Shown one piece after another: positions 21,921 to 33,966 of a stretch of 64,000 bases of DNA; position 1 is the first letter of the stretch; every line of letters starts with the position of its first letter. Location of the stretch: positions 1 to 64,000 of the forward strand of contig LLEY01000251.1 of the NCBI GenBank assembly GCA_001414485.1. Direction: 5' to 3'. The notes under the pieces are model-generated. The model did no database searches, was not told the origin of the DNA, and saw only the letters and a list, made by a program, of their open reading frames with translations. Made by a program: the position numbers and the translations under genes. The stretch comes from Calycina herbarum. Taxonomy: Eukaryota; Ascomycota; Leotiomycetes; Helotiales; Pezizellaceae.

Positions 21921-24900
21921 ATGGAACGAGAATCCCGCAATCGCGTAAACCTAGAACAAAGATCGAAATTGAAACCACTAAAATCCATACTCAACTTTAG
22001 CAGAGATCCGCCCCTACTTTCTAGCAGCGCAAGAAAACGAAAAGCTGTCAGGAGTCCTTCACCTGAACCGGATCCGTCATACTACAAAATCAGGAATATC
22101 AAAAAAGAGAAGCGTATCCAGGGAAAGATTCATTACTTGATTGATTGGGCAAACCATCCACGTACTGGAGAAGTGTACCCCGAGAGCTGGGTATGTCAAA
22201 ATTTTGCTAGGGCTAGGGAGAACAATGCCTTGTTTGGGAATGCATGCTTACTATATTACAGGAACCCGCGGAAAACATTACAGCTGCAGCAATCAGGGAG
22301 TGGGAATCAAGCAAGAAACAGAAACTCGAAGGGTTCAAGGGCGAAGCGAGACATTCCGAACACCCCTCTTCATCTATCCAGACAGATATCAGCGAACCTA
22401 TCAGATCCGGCAAACGCAAGAAGCTCAACCGAAAGGAAAAGAAGAAACTGCGCAAGGTAGCGCGCAGAGCGGGCACTTCAAATAAAGCAAGATTCCATAC
22501 AATCTCCCAGGAGAGTCTCAGTTCACAAAATCAACGCCTCAAGATCAAGGACAGCTACGAGGAGGACATATTACCAAGTGCTGAACCAGTCGAACCAGTG
22601 TACCTAGCTCGAGTAGAAATTCCTCCAGTCCCAAGCACATTCAATCGAGCCGCATACTCTCCAGTTGATAATTCACAACCATCGCAAAAGGAATACTCCC
22701 AAAACCAGACAGACTCGATCCAATCGCAACCGCAGACCCAATCACAAGCCTTTCATCAACCCTCCGACTCTCGAATCATATTTTGGGAGGAGGAAAACGA
22801 AAGTGGTGAGGAAATCACCGAGGAACCTGCTGAGCCAGTCTCTACGTCGTCATCTGAGCCAGTATTCAAACGCCCTACCTGGCCAAAGAAGTTATTCTGG
22901 GAGGAAAAAGTGGTAATTCCAGATTCGCAAGAAACTGGATCATCTCCATTCAGAGCTTCGGTTACTCAAACCGATATCGGGACAAGCTCATTAGCTACCA
23001 CAGCGCAATCATCGTCTGGTGGCGTGGAGGCGACTGTAACATCTGATACCCAACTGGCCGGTTCATCCAGCTTCGTTCCTGCATCTGGGCATTCTAAGGA
23101 CTCGACTTCTCAATCTGTTCCTTCAGAATCTCGGTCAGGTCTAAGTTTTGACGTTTCTTCCAGAGAAGAGGAGACTGAATCAGTACCGCAAGTCGAGTCT
23201 GTGGAGCAAGAACAGAGTTTGGAAGAGCAAGGATTTCAAACCCAGATCCCATTTTCTTCGCAAGAACAGGAAGATACCGAAGTAGAGAACAGTGAGTTGG
23301 TAGTAGAAGAAAGGTCAGTCATCGTTCTTCCTTTATACACTTTTGAGCTACTGGCTCGTTCATTTAATCTAGCAAATGTTTATTTGAACCCAATTCTGCT
23401 GCAAGCTTAAGCATGCTATGAAACCTCCACCTATGGATGGGGGATCATATCGACAGGAATTGTTTGAACTCAAAATTGGGTCAAATAGTGGCGATGAAGG
23501 ACAGTCCCAAGCTTTGTAGTTCCTGATCGGCTCTCAGCTAGCCGCCTTTTTTCTCTTAGTTTGTGTTCGTCGAAATTTTCTAATCCGTTGAAAAGTCGCG
23601 CTTCCCAGTCCCAAGAAGGTATCGACAAAGAAATACCTGAAACCATCGAATCCTTGGACATCGAGTCTCAGCAACGCCAACCATCACATTTGTCTGGATC
23701 TATCTGTCAACCCTCATCGAAATCTTCTGGACTGCCACCACAACTTAGGTCACGAGCTCCTTCGGCGTCTAGGTTGTTACCCTTATACACGTTGTCTTCG
23801 GCCGAAGATATTCCGAGTCTTCAACCAACCTGTGAGACTGCCTCGGAATCTTCATCGGTACCACCACAATCTATCTCCCCTCCGCCTGTTGGGTCGATTT
23901 CTCTACTAGCACACAATCGCCAACCATCTGCCCCAATCCAGAGCAGCTCGCCTGTACAACCAAATTACCACGCCACCACAAAATTATCCTCCGTGCCAAG
24001 CAACAAGTCACCAAGTCCTGTGGCCAGACCTTCCATCAATCCACCGTCTCAATCATTGCCACAGCTGGGCTTCAAACGCTGGGAAAATTCTGAGTCACGA
24101 AGGGAGGAAGGGAAAGCTGAGGTCTGTGTGCCAAGTGGTGTGGTGCGAAGCATTGAGCGGACTTCAGAAGTACTGTCTTCTTCAGCCATGGAAGATACCT
24201 CCATATTTGGAGATCCAACCCAGGACGCGAGGCTTGTGATGAAAGCCGCCCGAGTCAAAGCAGCAGAAAAGAGAGCCGCGGAACGCTTGGCAGCAAGGAG
24301 TGCTTCTACTCTGCCCGCCACACCACCCGCTCCAGCAGTACCCAGCCAGCCGTTACCTCTGCGCGAAATGACTATCGACAGGCCTGCCCCTGTTCAGATC
24401 GCCGAACCGCCTCCTTCTCCAAAGGCTTCTGAGAGAGAATCCGAAGAACCTGAAGTAGAATCAGACACGGCCCCCAAAAAATTGGACATCATCTCTCTGG
24501 AAGAAAACGAATTTATCATTCCCCTACCTCTGATTGCTAATATCCGGGACACCTACGCGCAAACTATGCGAAACAACAAACAATCTAGGCTGAACTTTAT
24601 CGAAAACGGCAACGATGTCGATGCAGCCACGGATATTGATGAAATGCTTGACGAGTTGGAGAAGATTTGTGATCATCTAGATTTGATTGCCAACGACTAT
24701 TCAACACAGCGAAAAGAGTCACCGGACGTTCAGGCGAGATATGCGGAGACAGTTAGCACGAAGTGCATCTTCATTGCTGAATTAATCATGGAAATGCGCA
24801 AGGCTGAGAAGCATCTTGTCATTCTATCGAGGGCTGGAAGAATGACAGAGATACTTGAAGCACTTCTAGTCCGCCATGAATTCAGCAGAACAGATGGGGC

Positions 24901-26665
24901 TGCAAACATCTACTTTGATAGTCGTATGGACGGGCAGTTGCAAATTACAGTTATTGAGCTTGGTTCTAATCTTCAAGATGAGCTGAAATGGGGGCCCGCA
25001 TCCTTGGTTGTTGTGTTCAGTTCAACTTCAGAATTGAGTCAATTCTCGGCGCTACGGGAACATCCAGGAAATGCGCTAGCGCCTCTCGTCTCGCTTGTCG
25101 TCACCCATTCAATTGAGCATCTCAACTTATGTATCGATAAGACTATCACCTCCAACGACAGATATCTTCTCTTGGTCGACTACTTGAGCCAGATCCAAGA
25201 CGAAGTTGGAAAGCTCGGTCCAGAATACCCTTCGCCCCCGGAAGCTGCAAAAGCACTTGCAACTTTCATCACGGACGACGATCCTTTTGATCAATGGCCT
25301 TTGCCAGATATGCCGCTTATCAAGGTCAATGAGGCTGAGATGCGAGTTGAACCCCATCTTGCTCTACAGGTGGACAGCATTCAGCCCTCTGGTTCTACAA
25401 CGCAGTCCTACGATACGTCTTCACTGGAACAAGGTGCTCCTTCGGGAAGTGCCAAGAGGCAACTAGTACGTCGCGCTTTTGAATTCACTTAATACGATGA
25501 TGATAGCTGACTTGTACAGATTCGGGACAATTCGAACGGACACGATACCCCCAAAAGACAAAGATTATCGCCGCTTCCCGAACCAAAGGATGACTCTGCG
25601 ACTCACAGTAGTGCTACCCAAGACATGTCTTCTACAAACAACTTGCTTGGAGCTACCCCAATCCTCGCTTCTGATGTCATGGGCGCGGATGAGATGGCAG
25701 TACTTTGCAAGAAGGTAATTTAATATTCTCTTCGCCTTTCACTTGCATTTCACTAATGGTGAACCTAGGTTAAAAATCTTAAAAGTGAACTACAACGCTC
25801 AAAGGCCAAGGAGGCGAAGACGCGCGCACACAATGACAGATTGGAGGAAAGAGTCGGTTCCCTTGAGCGGGGTATTAATGAGATACAACCCAAATACCAA
25901 GAAGCCTTGAACGACCGCGCCCACTTCGAGACCGAGATGAACAATGCTACCGCAAGAGAAACCACGTTGCGACGCAAGCACGACGAGCGATTCGAACAAG
26001 TTAAAAAGCTCAAAGAAGCAAAGGAGATCGCCGACGCCGAACTCATCACTGCGCGCGCCCAGCTTCTCGGCTCCTCCATTCCATCTGTTGTCGAAATCAA
26101 TCAAGTCAAGGAATGCTTGCGCACCCTCCAACTTGAAAAAGATAAGCTCAAGAAACGACAGATTGCATTGAACAACGACCTTGACTTCACACGCAACCAA
26201 TACCAAACAGCCTCCTATTCAGCCGGTGAAGCTGTCCGCAACACTCGCAACCTAGAAGCCCAAGTCGAGTCCCTACGTGCCAAAGCCTCTGACAATGCCG
26301 TTCAAATCCAAGAGAAGGCCCGTGATAGCGCAGTCGGGCAACACCTCGATCGTATCCGTGCACTCAAGTGTGAAAACGACGAGTTGACGAGAGAGCTTGA
26401 ACGTCGCACCGAGGAATTTAGGAGTTCTACCAATGCGAGACGAGGGGGTACAAGAGGCGCGAGTGTACCACGTAGTCCGAGGATAGGCGCTAGTACTATG
26501 AGTCCTGGTGGTCCGCAACGTAGTATCAATCGTGTTATTGGTGCTGGTGGCAGTCGTGGGAATAGTCCTGCGCCGGGAGAGTTTCCTACTAGAGGTATCT
26601 TTGGGGAGGCGGGGTATGCTACTGGTAGTGGTGCGCCAGGTAGATGGGGAAATCATTTGCAATGA
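21921..26665 (+). CDS. Chromodomain protein with HDA3-type domain (HDAC complex subunit, CDP-2-like)
   Basis: Five exons: 21921-22190, 22262-23313, 23560-25465, 25520-25714 and 25769-26665, giving 1439 residues. A chromodomain spans residues 54-105 (YYKIRNIKKEKRIQGKIHY, LIDWANHP, PESWEPAENI) and is interrupted by the first intron. A long Ser/Pro/Gln-rich linker follows. About residues 745-1030 match the fungal class II HDAC complex subunit 2/3 (HDA3) domain, with FIIPLPLIANIRDTYA, ILSRAGRMTEILEALL and THSIEHLNLCID motifs. Residues 1141-1340 form a charged coiled coil, then a Gly/Arg/Ser-rich tail. This architecture fits the chromodomain partner that tethers HDA1-type deacetylase to methylated H3K9 heterochromatin (CDP-2 of the Neurospora HCHC complex). 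The 246-nt second intron is the least certain join. Confidence 0.8.
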
Positions 26666-27515
26666 GTGAGGGCAGTTTGTGCTTTGATCTGAGATGGTGT
26701 TTGCTGTGAGCGAGCAGAGAGAGAGACATATAGCTAGCTGCCTGGCTATTCGGGGGCTTAGGATTGTACAAAGTGGGTTGTGAATTTCGGCTTTTTTTCA
26801 TGATTGCGAAATGGGGATTTACATTTGCCTTGATCTTGAGTGGGAATTACACTTACGCATAAGAATGAGCTTGCTTTAGCGTTGGGCGTTGCTTCATAGC
26901 TAGACGTAGCTTTCATGGTAGAGAGATGGTTTGATGATACTGGTGATGACAAGAAATTAGCTAGTTCATTGATTAGCTTTTTTTTTAAAGGGCCATCAAC
27001 AGGCAGCGCAATAATACTCATAAAACATTATTATGTCTGCGTTTGATTTGATCTTATATGGAACACGAAAGGGATATAACTCTTTGAGCACGGCAACGAT
27101 ACCTTCGAATAACTTAATTACCTCAACCCAGTCGTTTGGAATGATTGACAATTTGACTTTTGCCTCGACTTCAACAATTGTCCCCTTGCTATTCATCGAC
27201 AACTAGATTTTTGGCAAGAGTGCTATAGTGGTGCAAGATGTGAGGGTCAAGAATAAGTCATCATATTTTCAAGGTAGGTCATAAAACATTATTACATTTG
27301 CGTATACATTTATTTGATGCATACTCATTTTTGTGGGTGTATTTGAAATCGTTTGTCTTCATTATTTGATGGAGACATCAGCCAGCTAGCTAGGATTTCC
27401 ACACAAGCAGCGCCGTTAACAAAAGACACCCCTCCTTTCCATGCAATCCTTTTTTGCATGATCAAGGAAAAACCGCGAGAAAAACAAGATTTTGAAGATT
27501 AGAAGTCACACCACT
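26666..27515. other. Intergenic region with small minus-strand ORFs
   Basis: 3' flanks of the chromodomain gene and of the convergent RPL4 gene. Two minus-strand ORFs (27196-26996, 66 codons from ATG; 27021-26758, 87 codons) overlap in different frames beside an A9 run. A 15-base word CATAAAACATTATTA is repeated at about 27018 and 27282. No family is recognised. Confidence 0.4.
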
Positions 27516-28958
27516 CTAATCTTCCTTCAAGACAGCCGCGAACGGTGTTTTTGAGGCACGCTCTGGCTTACCAGAATCCAATCCCTTGGTACCGATCTTC
27601 TCCTTGCTGTAACCTGCGGCATATGGGTTCAATCGGAGGAGAACCTGTCTGTTGTGGAGAGGGTTCTTCTTCTGGACACCAGCACGCTTGGTCTTGGATC
27701 CACCCTTTGCTGCTCGGATAACGGACTGGATTTCGGAGGAGTTGATGAGACGGCCGATATCAGCTTGTTGAACAACGTTTGATGGGAGGAGGAAGTCCTT
27801 CTTGAGAGCGGAAGGAACGGTGGTGGAACCGTAGATATCATCAAGAGCCTTGAATGCGGAAGAGGTCCAGATAATGAAACGTCCGAGATGTCCACCTGGT
27901 GCGAGTTGCAACAGGTTAAGAGCGAAAACGGAGCAGGTCTCAACACCGGAGATGTTGCGGAAAGCGAGGGAGAGCTCCTTTCCGTCAACCTCTGGGTCGT
28001 AGACGACGAGAGGTCCACGACGTTGACGGTGACGGCGGCCACGTAGCTTACCCTTACCGGCGCGGAGCTTTCGGGAGTTCTTGACCTTGTCGACGTCTGC
28101 GGAGGCACCAACTGACTTCAAAAGACCAACAGCTGCGGATGTCTTGGTGATAGCGGCACCCTTGAAAACCTCGGAGTTGATGACCAAAGGAACCTCTGGG
28201 ACGGAGGAGACTTGGTGACCACGGGCCATAAGGAGAGCTGGAACGGAAGAAGCAGCCAAGGCAGAAACGGTTGCGAATCGCCTGTGTTGAAGTCAGTATT
28301 CTCCATTGTTCGCAGAAACCGTAAATACGCACTTTTGGCCAAGGTTGATCTTTTGGTGCCACTTTCTCCAGACCTTGGTAGGTGCGAACATACGACCGGA
28401 TCTGCACATGTTACCGAAGGCGGCTTGACCAGCACGGTGAGTTCCTCCTCCAGAAACACGGGGAATACGGGCAACAGCACGACCTGTGAAGATATAAAGT
28501 TAGCTTCCGCTCAGCCCCTCATTGTGAAATTTCAAATCGCTCCCTCCAGTCCATTCCTCGACGTATAGCCCTCCGTATAGCTCGCACAAGGTATCCCTCA
28601 TCTAATTCGATGTTCCCCCCATGGTATTCGACTTATAAAAATATTCTGCACTCACCAGTACCCCAAGACTCAGCAGAGGTTTGGTGACCAGCCTTCTCGC
28701 TCACGGCATATGGTTGACGCTTGTTCTTCGCAACTCCGGTGTGGACGGTCTGGACGATATCTGGACGGATTGGTGCGGTGAAAACCTATTGCAATTCCTC
28801 ATCAGCCCTAATTCCCCTCCAACGTCCAATAATCAATCCACGCGCAACGCAAACTTCGAGAGATCGCAATCGGTATTTCGTACCTTTGGGAGAGGGTGGG
28901 TCGCGCCGCTGGCAGTGCCATCGGCGGACAAGATGGTGACGGTTGGTCGGGAAGCCAT
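27516..28958 (-). CDS. rpl4: 60S ribosomal protein L4 (uL4)
   Basis: Four exons on the minus strand, 28958-28884, 28785-28656, 28483-28333 and 28281-27516, give 373 residues. The N-terminus [14 protein letters not shown] and the following [46 protein letters not shown] and [11 protein letters not shown] are diagnostic of eukaryotic L4, including the loop that lines the peptide exit tunnel. [20 protein letters not shown] and [11 protein letters not shown] mark the C-terminal half. It assembles early into the large subunit in the nucleolus. Introns of 98, 172 and 51 nt lie near the 5' end, as is usual for fungal ribosomal protein genes. All phases agree and the length is normal for the family. 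Confidence 0.97.
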
Positions 28959-29426
28959 CTCGAGGGATTTGGTGGTTGTCGTGGGTGTCGAAAGTTGGCG
29001 AAGTTGAATATCCACCTCAGATTTCGAACTTTTCGAAAATCGTAGAAAATCGAGGATGGTGGGCCCCCACTATTTCCACGTAACCGATTGGTCACCACCC
29101 TGTAGATCACGTGCGTAAGGACCCATAAATAAATACTTCATCCCGTCGTCCCAACTTTTGCTAGAATCATTTAGACCCAGATGTTTTCAGAACAATGAAT
29201 TGTATTGGAAATTGAGCTAGATACCGCTCGACTGTAAAGAGAAGCATTATCTCTCACAAAACCAGTCTTCTAACAATGTCGCTTCCCTCTAACTCCAGTC
29301 TTGCAAACAACCTTGATGCTACTAATCGCACTCTAACCTGCAAGCTGCTTGACCTTTTCATCAAACAATCACACAGTGCTATTTATTATATGCTCCTCCG
29401 CTGGTAAAAGTTGGCGAACTCCTTGT
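28959..29426. other. Intergenic region, RPL4 promoter
   Basis: About 470 bases between the RPL4 start and the end of the metallophosphoesterase gene. It includes CACGTGCG-type sequence near 29107 and a TAAATAAATA patch at 29125. A 43-codon plus-strand ATG ORF at 29276-29407 was seen but is not supported. Confidence 0.5.
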
Positions 29427-30221
29427 TCAGATCTCAATAGTTTTCCTATCATCAAACCTCTCAGCTTGCCTGGAATAATATCCCCTCTGATTCGTAACAA
29501 CCCGCTTTCCATTCTCCATGTAATCACAATTATAATGCGTATGTCCAAAAGCCCAAACCTTCACATTTTGACTGGTCCAGCAAACCTCATTCGATAGATC
29601 CGTCATGAATCCAGAACCAATCCGACTTGAAGCATGAGCTGGATCAATTGAGGTGGGTGAGGTCGTTAGACTATGGTGCGTCAAAACAATGATCTTCCGA
29701 TGTCTGTCGTATTCTGAAATTGATTTGACTTGCTCGTTCAACCATTTGAGATCTTTGGCGTGTTCTTTGCAGTGCTTCTCCACTAACCACTCATCGATAA
29801 GGTAAAAGTCATTCAACCCATCGCTGATATCTTTCGCTTGCTCTGGTATGATATTTGAGTATAGAGTACATCCCAAGATAGTAGTGTCGTCAGAGAGATC
29901 AAATCGTGTTTGGTCCAAGAAAATAAACGATCCGAGACCTTCGATTGGTGGGTTATTCTTTATTTCCTTCTCAAATTTGAGGATACGTTGTTTGACGTTT
30001 ACCCAGCTGCTGTGATAAGCTTCATGATTTCCCAGAAGGAAAAAGACGATTTTGAAGAGTGACAGTTGTTCGGTGATGAACTTGAAGAATCCTACGTCCT
30101 TCACATTTCCGATGTCGCCAATAAGAGCGAGAAATGGAGCGGCTGGTGCGATTTCGAATATATTGTAGCTACTCTCTGGTGACTCTAGATGGAGGTCAGA
30201 CATGAACTGAATTTGATGCAT
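29427..30221 (-). CDS. Calcineurin-like metallophosphoesterase
   Basis: A single exon of 264 residues if the start is the ATG at 30221 (MHQIQFMSDLHLE). An ATG at 30326 in the same frame would add 35 residues unlike the family, so the shorter form is preferred. All metal-binding blocks of the calcineurin-like fold are present: SDLHLE (DxH), IGDIGN (GD), LGNHE (GNHE), VLTHHS and FGHTHYN (GHxH). The enzyme should bind two metal ions and hydrolyse a phosphomonoester or diester. The substrate is unknown; related fungal proteins are uncharacterised. No signal peptide or membrane segment is seen, so it is probably cytosolic. Confidence 0.88.
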   Translation of the reverse strand: MHQIQFMSDLHLESPESSYNIFEIAPAAPFLALIGDIGNVKDVGFFKFITEQLSLFKIVFFLLGNHEAYHSSWVNVKQRILKFEKEIKNNPPIEGLGSFIFLDQTRFDLSDDTTILGCTLYSNIIPEQAKDISDGLNDFYLIDEWLVEKHCKEHAKDLKWLNEQVKSISEYDRHRKIIVLTHHSLTTSPTSIDPAHASSRIGSGFMTDLSNEVCWTSQNVKVWAFGHTHYNCDYMENGKRVVTNQRGYYSRQAERFDDRKTIEI

Positions 30222-31260
30222 GTTGAATGTGGCTGGTGAGTAGATGGTAGTTGTAATTTCAAAGTGGGAGGTTACACAACAAATGAATAGTTGGCTTGGT
30301 CCGGCTAAATTGTTCACCAACCCCAATCCAGCTAGAAGACTTCTATTCTGATGCCATAAATATCCTTAGTTCAATTACCATTAGTCAGGTATCTACATCC
30401 TTCATTCTTTTATAAATATTGAAAAGAGGAGTCTCCGTCCACGAATTTCTACAAACCCATGGTAAACTAACAGATATAAAATGCTAACTAGGAAAACAGA
30501 GAAGATTACGAACTAGTCCCATTTTATGTTCATATCTTCTTGAGAATATTCATTCCATAGGAATTTTTGGAAAAAGGTAGCTTTCTGTTCTTGACCAACT
30601 ACATAATAATCACTAAAGTTCTTGCTAGGTAGTGTAAAGATAGTCAACCAATGTATCCAGGCACATCAGTTAAATATAAACAGGCGCAATAACCCCCGAA
30701 GAAGAATGCTTCCAGTAAAAGCATCTCAAGATGGACCCCCAGCTAAACATGAAAATCTCCTTGCTACACGGTTCTCCCAGCTTCCATGTTAAGGTCTACT
30801 TCCAGTGTAAAAACATACCTGGAGCCAGATCAGACTCGTTTCAAAGACCGAGAAAATGCGAAAACCATTCTCTGCCTCTGAATACATACAGTCAGGGTCA
30901 ACTTATAACCGACACATGCCACTTTTGCACCCAAACGCGGGGTAAACACCTTAAAATATTTATGCCTTCTGCTTATTTATAATATAATTCCTTTGAGGTG
31001 TTAACTAATTCGAGAGTTAACTATAATTCTATCTACTCGAATAACTTAGTAGATCTATATGCAAAAAGTTATTATGTAGTTAAGTAAGGCAAAGTAGCAA
31101 AGTACACGTTTTACACCAAAAAGTAAGCGAAAACACCGAGAAAAACGCAACACCTCGCACGCATAAAGATTATATAAGCAGCACAGCTTACTAGCATTGC
31201 GCATTGAATAAAAAGATAGATAGACTACTTCTTAAACTGAATTCTTGATCTTAGAAAAAT
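30222..31260. other. AT-rich intergenic region
   Basis: About 1 kb without a supported gene. Short ORFs only (for example 30731-30982, plus). AT-rich around 30950-31210 with a GC-poor tract before the end of the minus-strand gene. Confidence 0.55.
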
Positions 31261-32033
31261 CTATGGAGCGTAAGAGTAAAGATATGTGTTCGCAGAGTGG
31301 GTAAAACAGCTGTTTTTGGTGGGGTTTTGGAAAGTGTCGGTTATAAGTTGTCTAGTACTGTACCTAACGACTACCTCAAGACCTTGCCGGACTTCTTCCC
31401 TTCGTGCGGGAGCTAGCTGCAAAGGTCCATATTCGTTTAGAAGGTTGAGGGCATCATTAGCATCGCGTACACTTTCTCGCTCAGAGCCACGTAAACCACA
31501 AGAATAGATCTTGAAAACGATAAGGTCGGTGACAGAGATGTACGGAACAACTCCTGGTTGGATTCTGTTGATGACCATGGCGTTTTCTGGAAAGTAAGGT
31601 AGCTATAGAAAACGGTTAGTTAGCCATAGTTTAACATTTCAACCGTTAGTCAAGAGGCGAGAAAGTGGCTGTTATACATCCCACGCAGCGAACAAGTCAA
31701 GTTGAATAAGCTTGTCATTTGGAGTGCTGTAAGCGAACTTTCCTCCTTGTTCCATAAAGGGGGAGTCTGGGAGTGCTAATAATTTAGGCTTGACAGAGTG
31801 TGGTGCGTTCTGAATGGTGACAGCCATGTCAATGCCCTGGATCTATATACGAATGTGTGCTAGAGGAATACAGACCAGGGACTTACCTGGGTACCTCGTC
31901 CTCCAGGGTGATGATGCCACAAAGCAAGTCCACCAATGACCAATATCTCCACTGTTGAAAATTCTGGTACTCTTGCAAAAAGTTGGATAATGTCTGAAGC
32001 AGCATCATGAAGTTCGGCGCGTGAAGTCTCCAT
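31261..32033 (-). CDS. Nucleotidyltransferase-fold-like hypothetical protein
   Basis: Three exons on the minus strand, 32033-31887, 31836-31678 and 31602-31261, give 215 residues. The opening is METSRAELHDAASDIIQLF. The segment EILVIGGLALWHHHPGGRGTQ followed by GIDMAVTIQ resembles the GG..(R)xTxDxD pattern of minimal nucleotidyltransferases (AbiEii/MNT-like), and VKPKLLALPDSPF and PYISVTDLIVFKI fit the rest of that fold. The metal-binding Asp pair is not intact: the motif reads GIDMA rather than DIDxx, so catalysis is doubtful. An alternative acceptor six bases upstream would add two residues before GID. Introns are 50 and 75 nt. Related proteins occur widely in fungi as hypotheticals. Function is unknown. 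Confidence 0.7.
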
Positions 32034-33115
32034 GGCGTGCAAGATTTTGAAAATGTGGTGGTATCAATAAATAAAAGTGGATAGGAGGAAAGCAGAACTG
32101 AGCGGTAAGTAAAAAATAGCAAAAGGAAAAACACTTTTGAGCTCCTGCTTATATATAGACCCCGCTGAAAGTCTGGTGAATATATATTTGCTTTATCGCT
32201 TGTCAGTTGAGAAGAGTAAAGACAACTCTGGTGTGAATTGGAAATGAACAGTTCAGGCAGAATCAAGTAATATAGTCAAAATGGAGGTGATATGTTTTTT
32301 ACTTCAAGCTTGGAACATTTGGATTGAAACTCCTTCCTACGGAACAAAAAACAGAGCTATGGTGAGTGCACTAGAAATAATAAATCATTACGGGGAGAAG
32401 ACAAGAACCCAGGTGATATAGACCAGCCCAAGACCACCTTTTCTTCACATAAAACCTCCACTTTTCACAACATTGCAAAGTGAAATAATTCCATGATGGT
32501 TATTGTGTCCACGTGGTAGCATGTTTTTGCCCAACCAATTTTCTGCATACCTTTAGCAAACTTTGTTTCTCTGACTTGTGGTGGATTTAACTGTTCGCTG
32601 ACGAAGGTAGCAACTTATAGTAGCATGTTATGTTCTTAAACGACACCTTCAATTGATTGAGTGATAGGAAGAGCGGTGGTAAGAACCTTAGCCGAAACTT
32701 CCGAATGGCATGGCATATTCCTGGATTGAGATTCCTTGGAGAATGAATGTAAGCTCAGAGGAAGGCAATCCATCGCCAAAAGCTCAAGAATACATGCCTT
32801 CGAGGAATCGTGTTTTTGACATAACCAATGCAATGGTATCGATCGTGTAAGAAAACGTTGTCTCCTGCATCGGTACAGGGGAAATTAACAGCCTCACAGC
32901 CCTGAGGCTACCCTTCTCCTGCTGTTGAGGAGGTTACCAGATCAATCCAACCCCACCAATATCCCTGGCCACTGATGCGTCTCCACTCGAGTACATGTAC
33001 GATCAATATGAAAAGCCATGCATTACAGTAACACCATTTGCCAGATTCGGGCATGTTGCCGCTTACCGTACTGTTGTGGTCCAATTATCACCCCGCCATC
33101 GTACTTTGTTGGTAA
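32034..33115. other. Intergenic region
   Basis: Promoter of the minus-strand gene at its left end and about 1 kb with no supported gene. Moderately AT-rich, becoming C-rich after 32880. Confidence 0.5.
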
Positions 33116-33673
33116 GGAGGAACAGGGGACCTCATCACCTGGCTAATCTCTAACAATACCCGCATAACTGGAGTTTTCCGCCTGCAAAGCATCGTGCTGG
33201 GTACGCCACATAAGGAGTACATGGCCTCACTAATGTATCATCACCACTGCATCAAAGAACGTGGCGCGGAAAGTTTTGGCAAGCAGCTTGCATGCTTACG
33301 AAATTCCTTGCTTATTGGCCTGGAAACCCTCCAATGTGGCGCAGGATTTGGCATTGCCTCTGTAACGATGCTATTTTGAGCTGCCATTGGTGGAGGGGGC
33401 ACAACGTTTATAACTCCGCGTTTAGAAGGAATACTTGTAGCCGCTTCTTCGGTTCTTCTTGCTCTGACGCTTAGCGAAAGCAAGAGGTACACTTCGTCTT
33501 CTAAAATACTTGCTGACAACTTTGCTTTCGATTACATTCTTCTATCTTCGCATTTCTTCAATGTTCCATTTGCCGCCAAATTTTGTTGTTCAGCCCCCAA
33601 TATTTACAGAATTGTGCCTTGCCGGGCTTGGACGAAAAACCAACATTTGGCTTATTGGTTCCCTGCATCCTAA
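33116..33673 (+). pseudogene. Membrane-protein gene remnant with internal TGA
   Basis: One reading frame is open from just after a TAA at 33113-33115 to a TAA at 33671-33673, 185 codons, interrupted only by a TGA at 33377-33379. Before the stop it reads ACLRNSLLIGLETLQ and GFGIASVTMLF. After it come AAIGGGGTTFITPRLEG and ILVAASSVLLALTLSESKRY. Two or three hydrophobic segments are apparent. The spacing of an LRNSL segment and a later LALTLSESKRY segment is reminiscent of the DUF599 membrane family, but this is a weak visual match. No ATG opens the frame at its 5' end, so an upstream exon would be needed. A TGG to TGA change could explain the stop. Confidence 0.4.
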
Positions 33674-33966
33674 AATAGCGAAACGACAAGACCCATCAGC
33701 CGACCTCGGGGACTTCGCCGAAAATCTAATCTTAAAACTCCTACCGTGAGCGAAAGGAGAACCAGATCACGTGTCATATGGACCTTGGGGTCCGAACCCG
33801 ATTTCCAACGCGAGAGGATTTGAAGACGCCTTCTTCCCAAACTTTCTCCTTTTCTCCTGATTTCCTCTGTTGTGAACGGATCAAAGTGTACGCCGATTGA
33901 ACACGAAACCCCACCATTTGAGCGACGCGATTGCCGCGAGATTTGAGGAGAACGGGCGATTTCGAA

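Noticed and set aside
29276..29407. 43-codon ORF (MSLPSNSSLANN..) next to the RPL4 promoter
   Set aside because: Good ATG context but too short, with no family, and a possible donor at its end could not be joined convincingly.
30222..30326. Upstream ATG extending the metallophosphoesterase by 35 residues
   Set aside because: The extension is unlike the family and the internal MHQIQFMSDLH start matches where the fold begins.
33241..33519. 92-codon minus-strand ORF antisense to the membrane-protein remnant
   Set aside because: It begins at a non-ATG codon and the opposite strand shows the better protein-like pattern.
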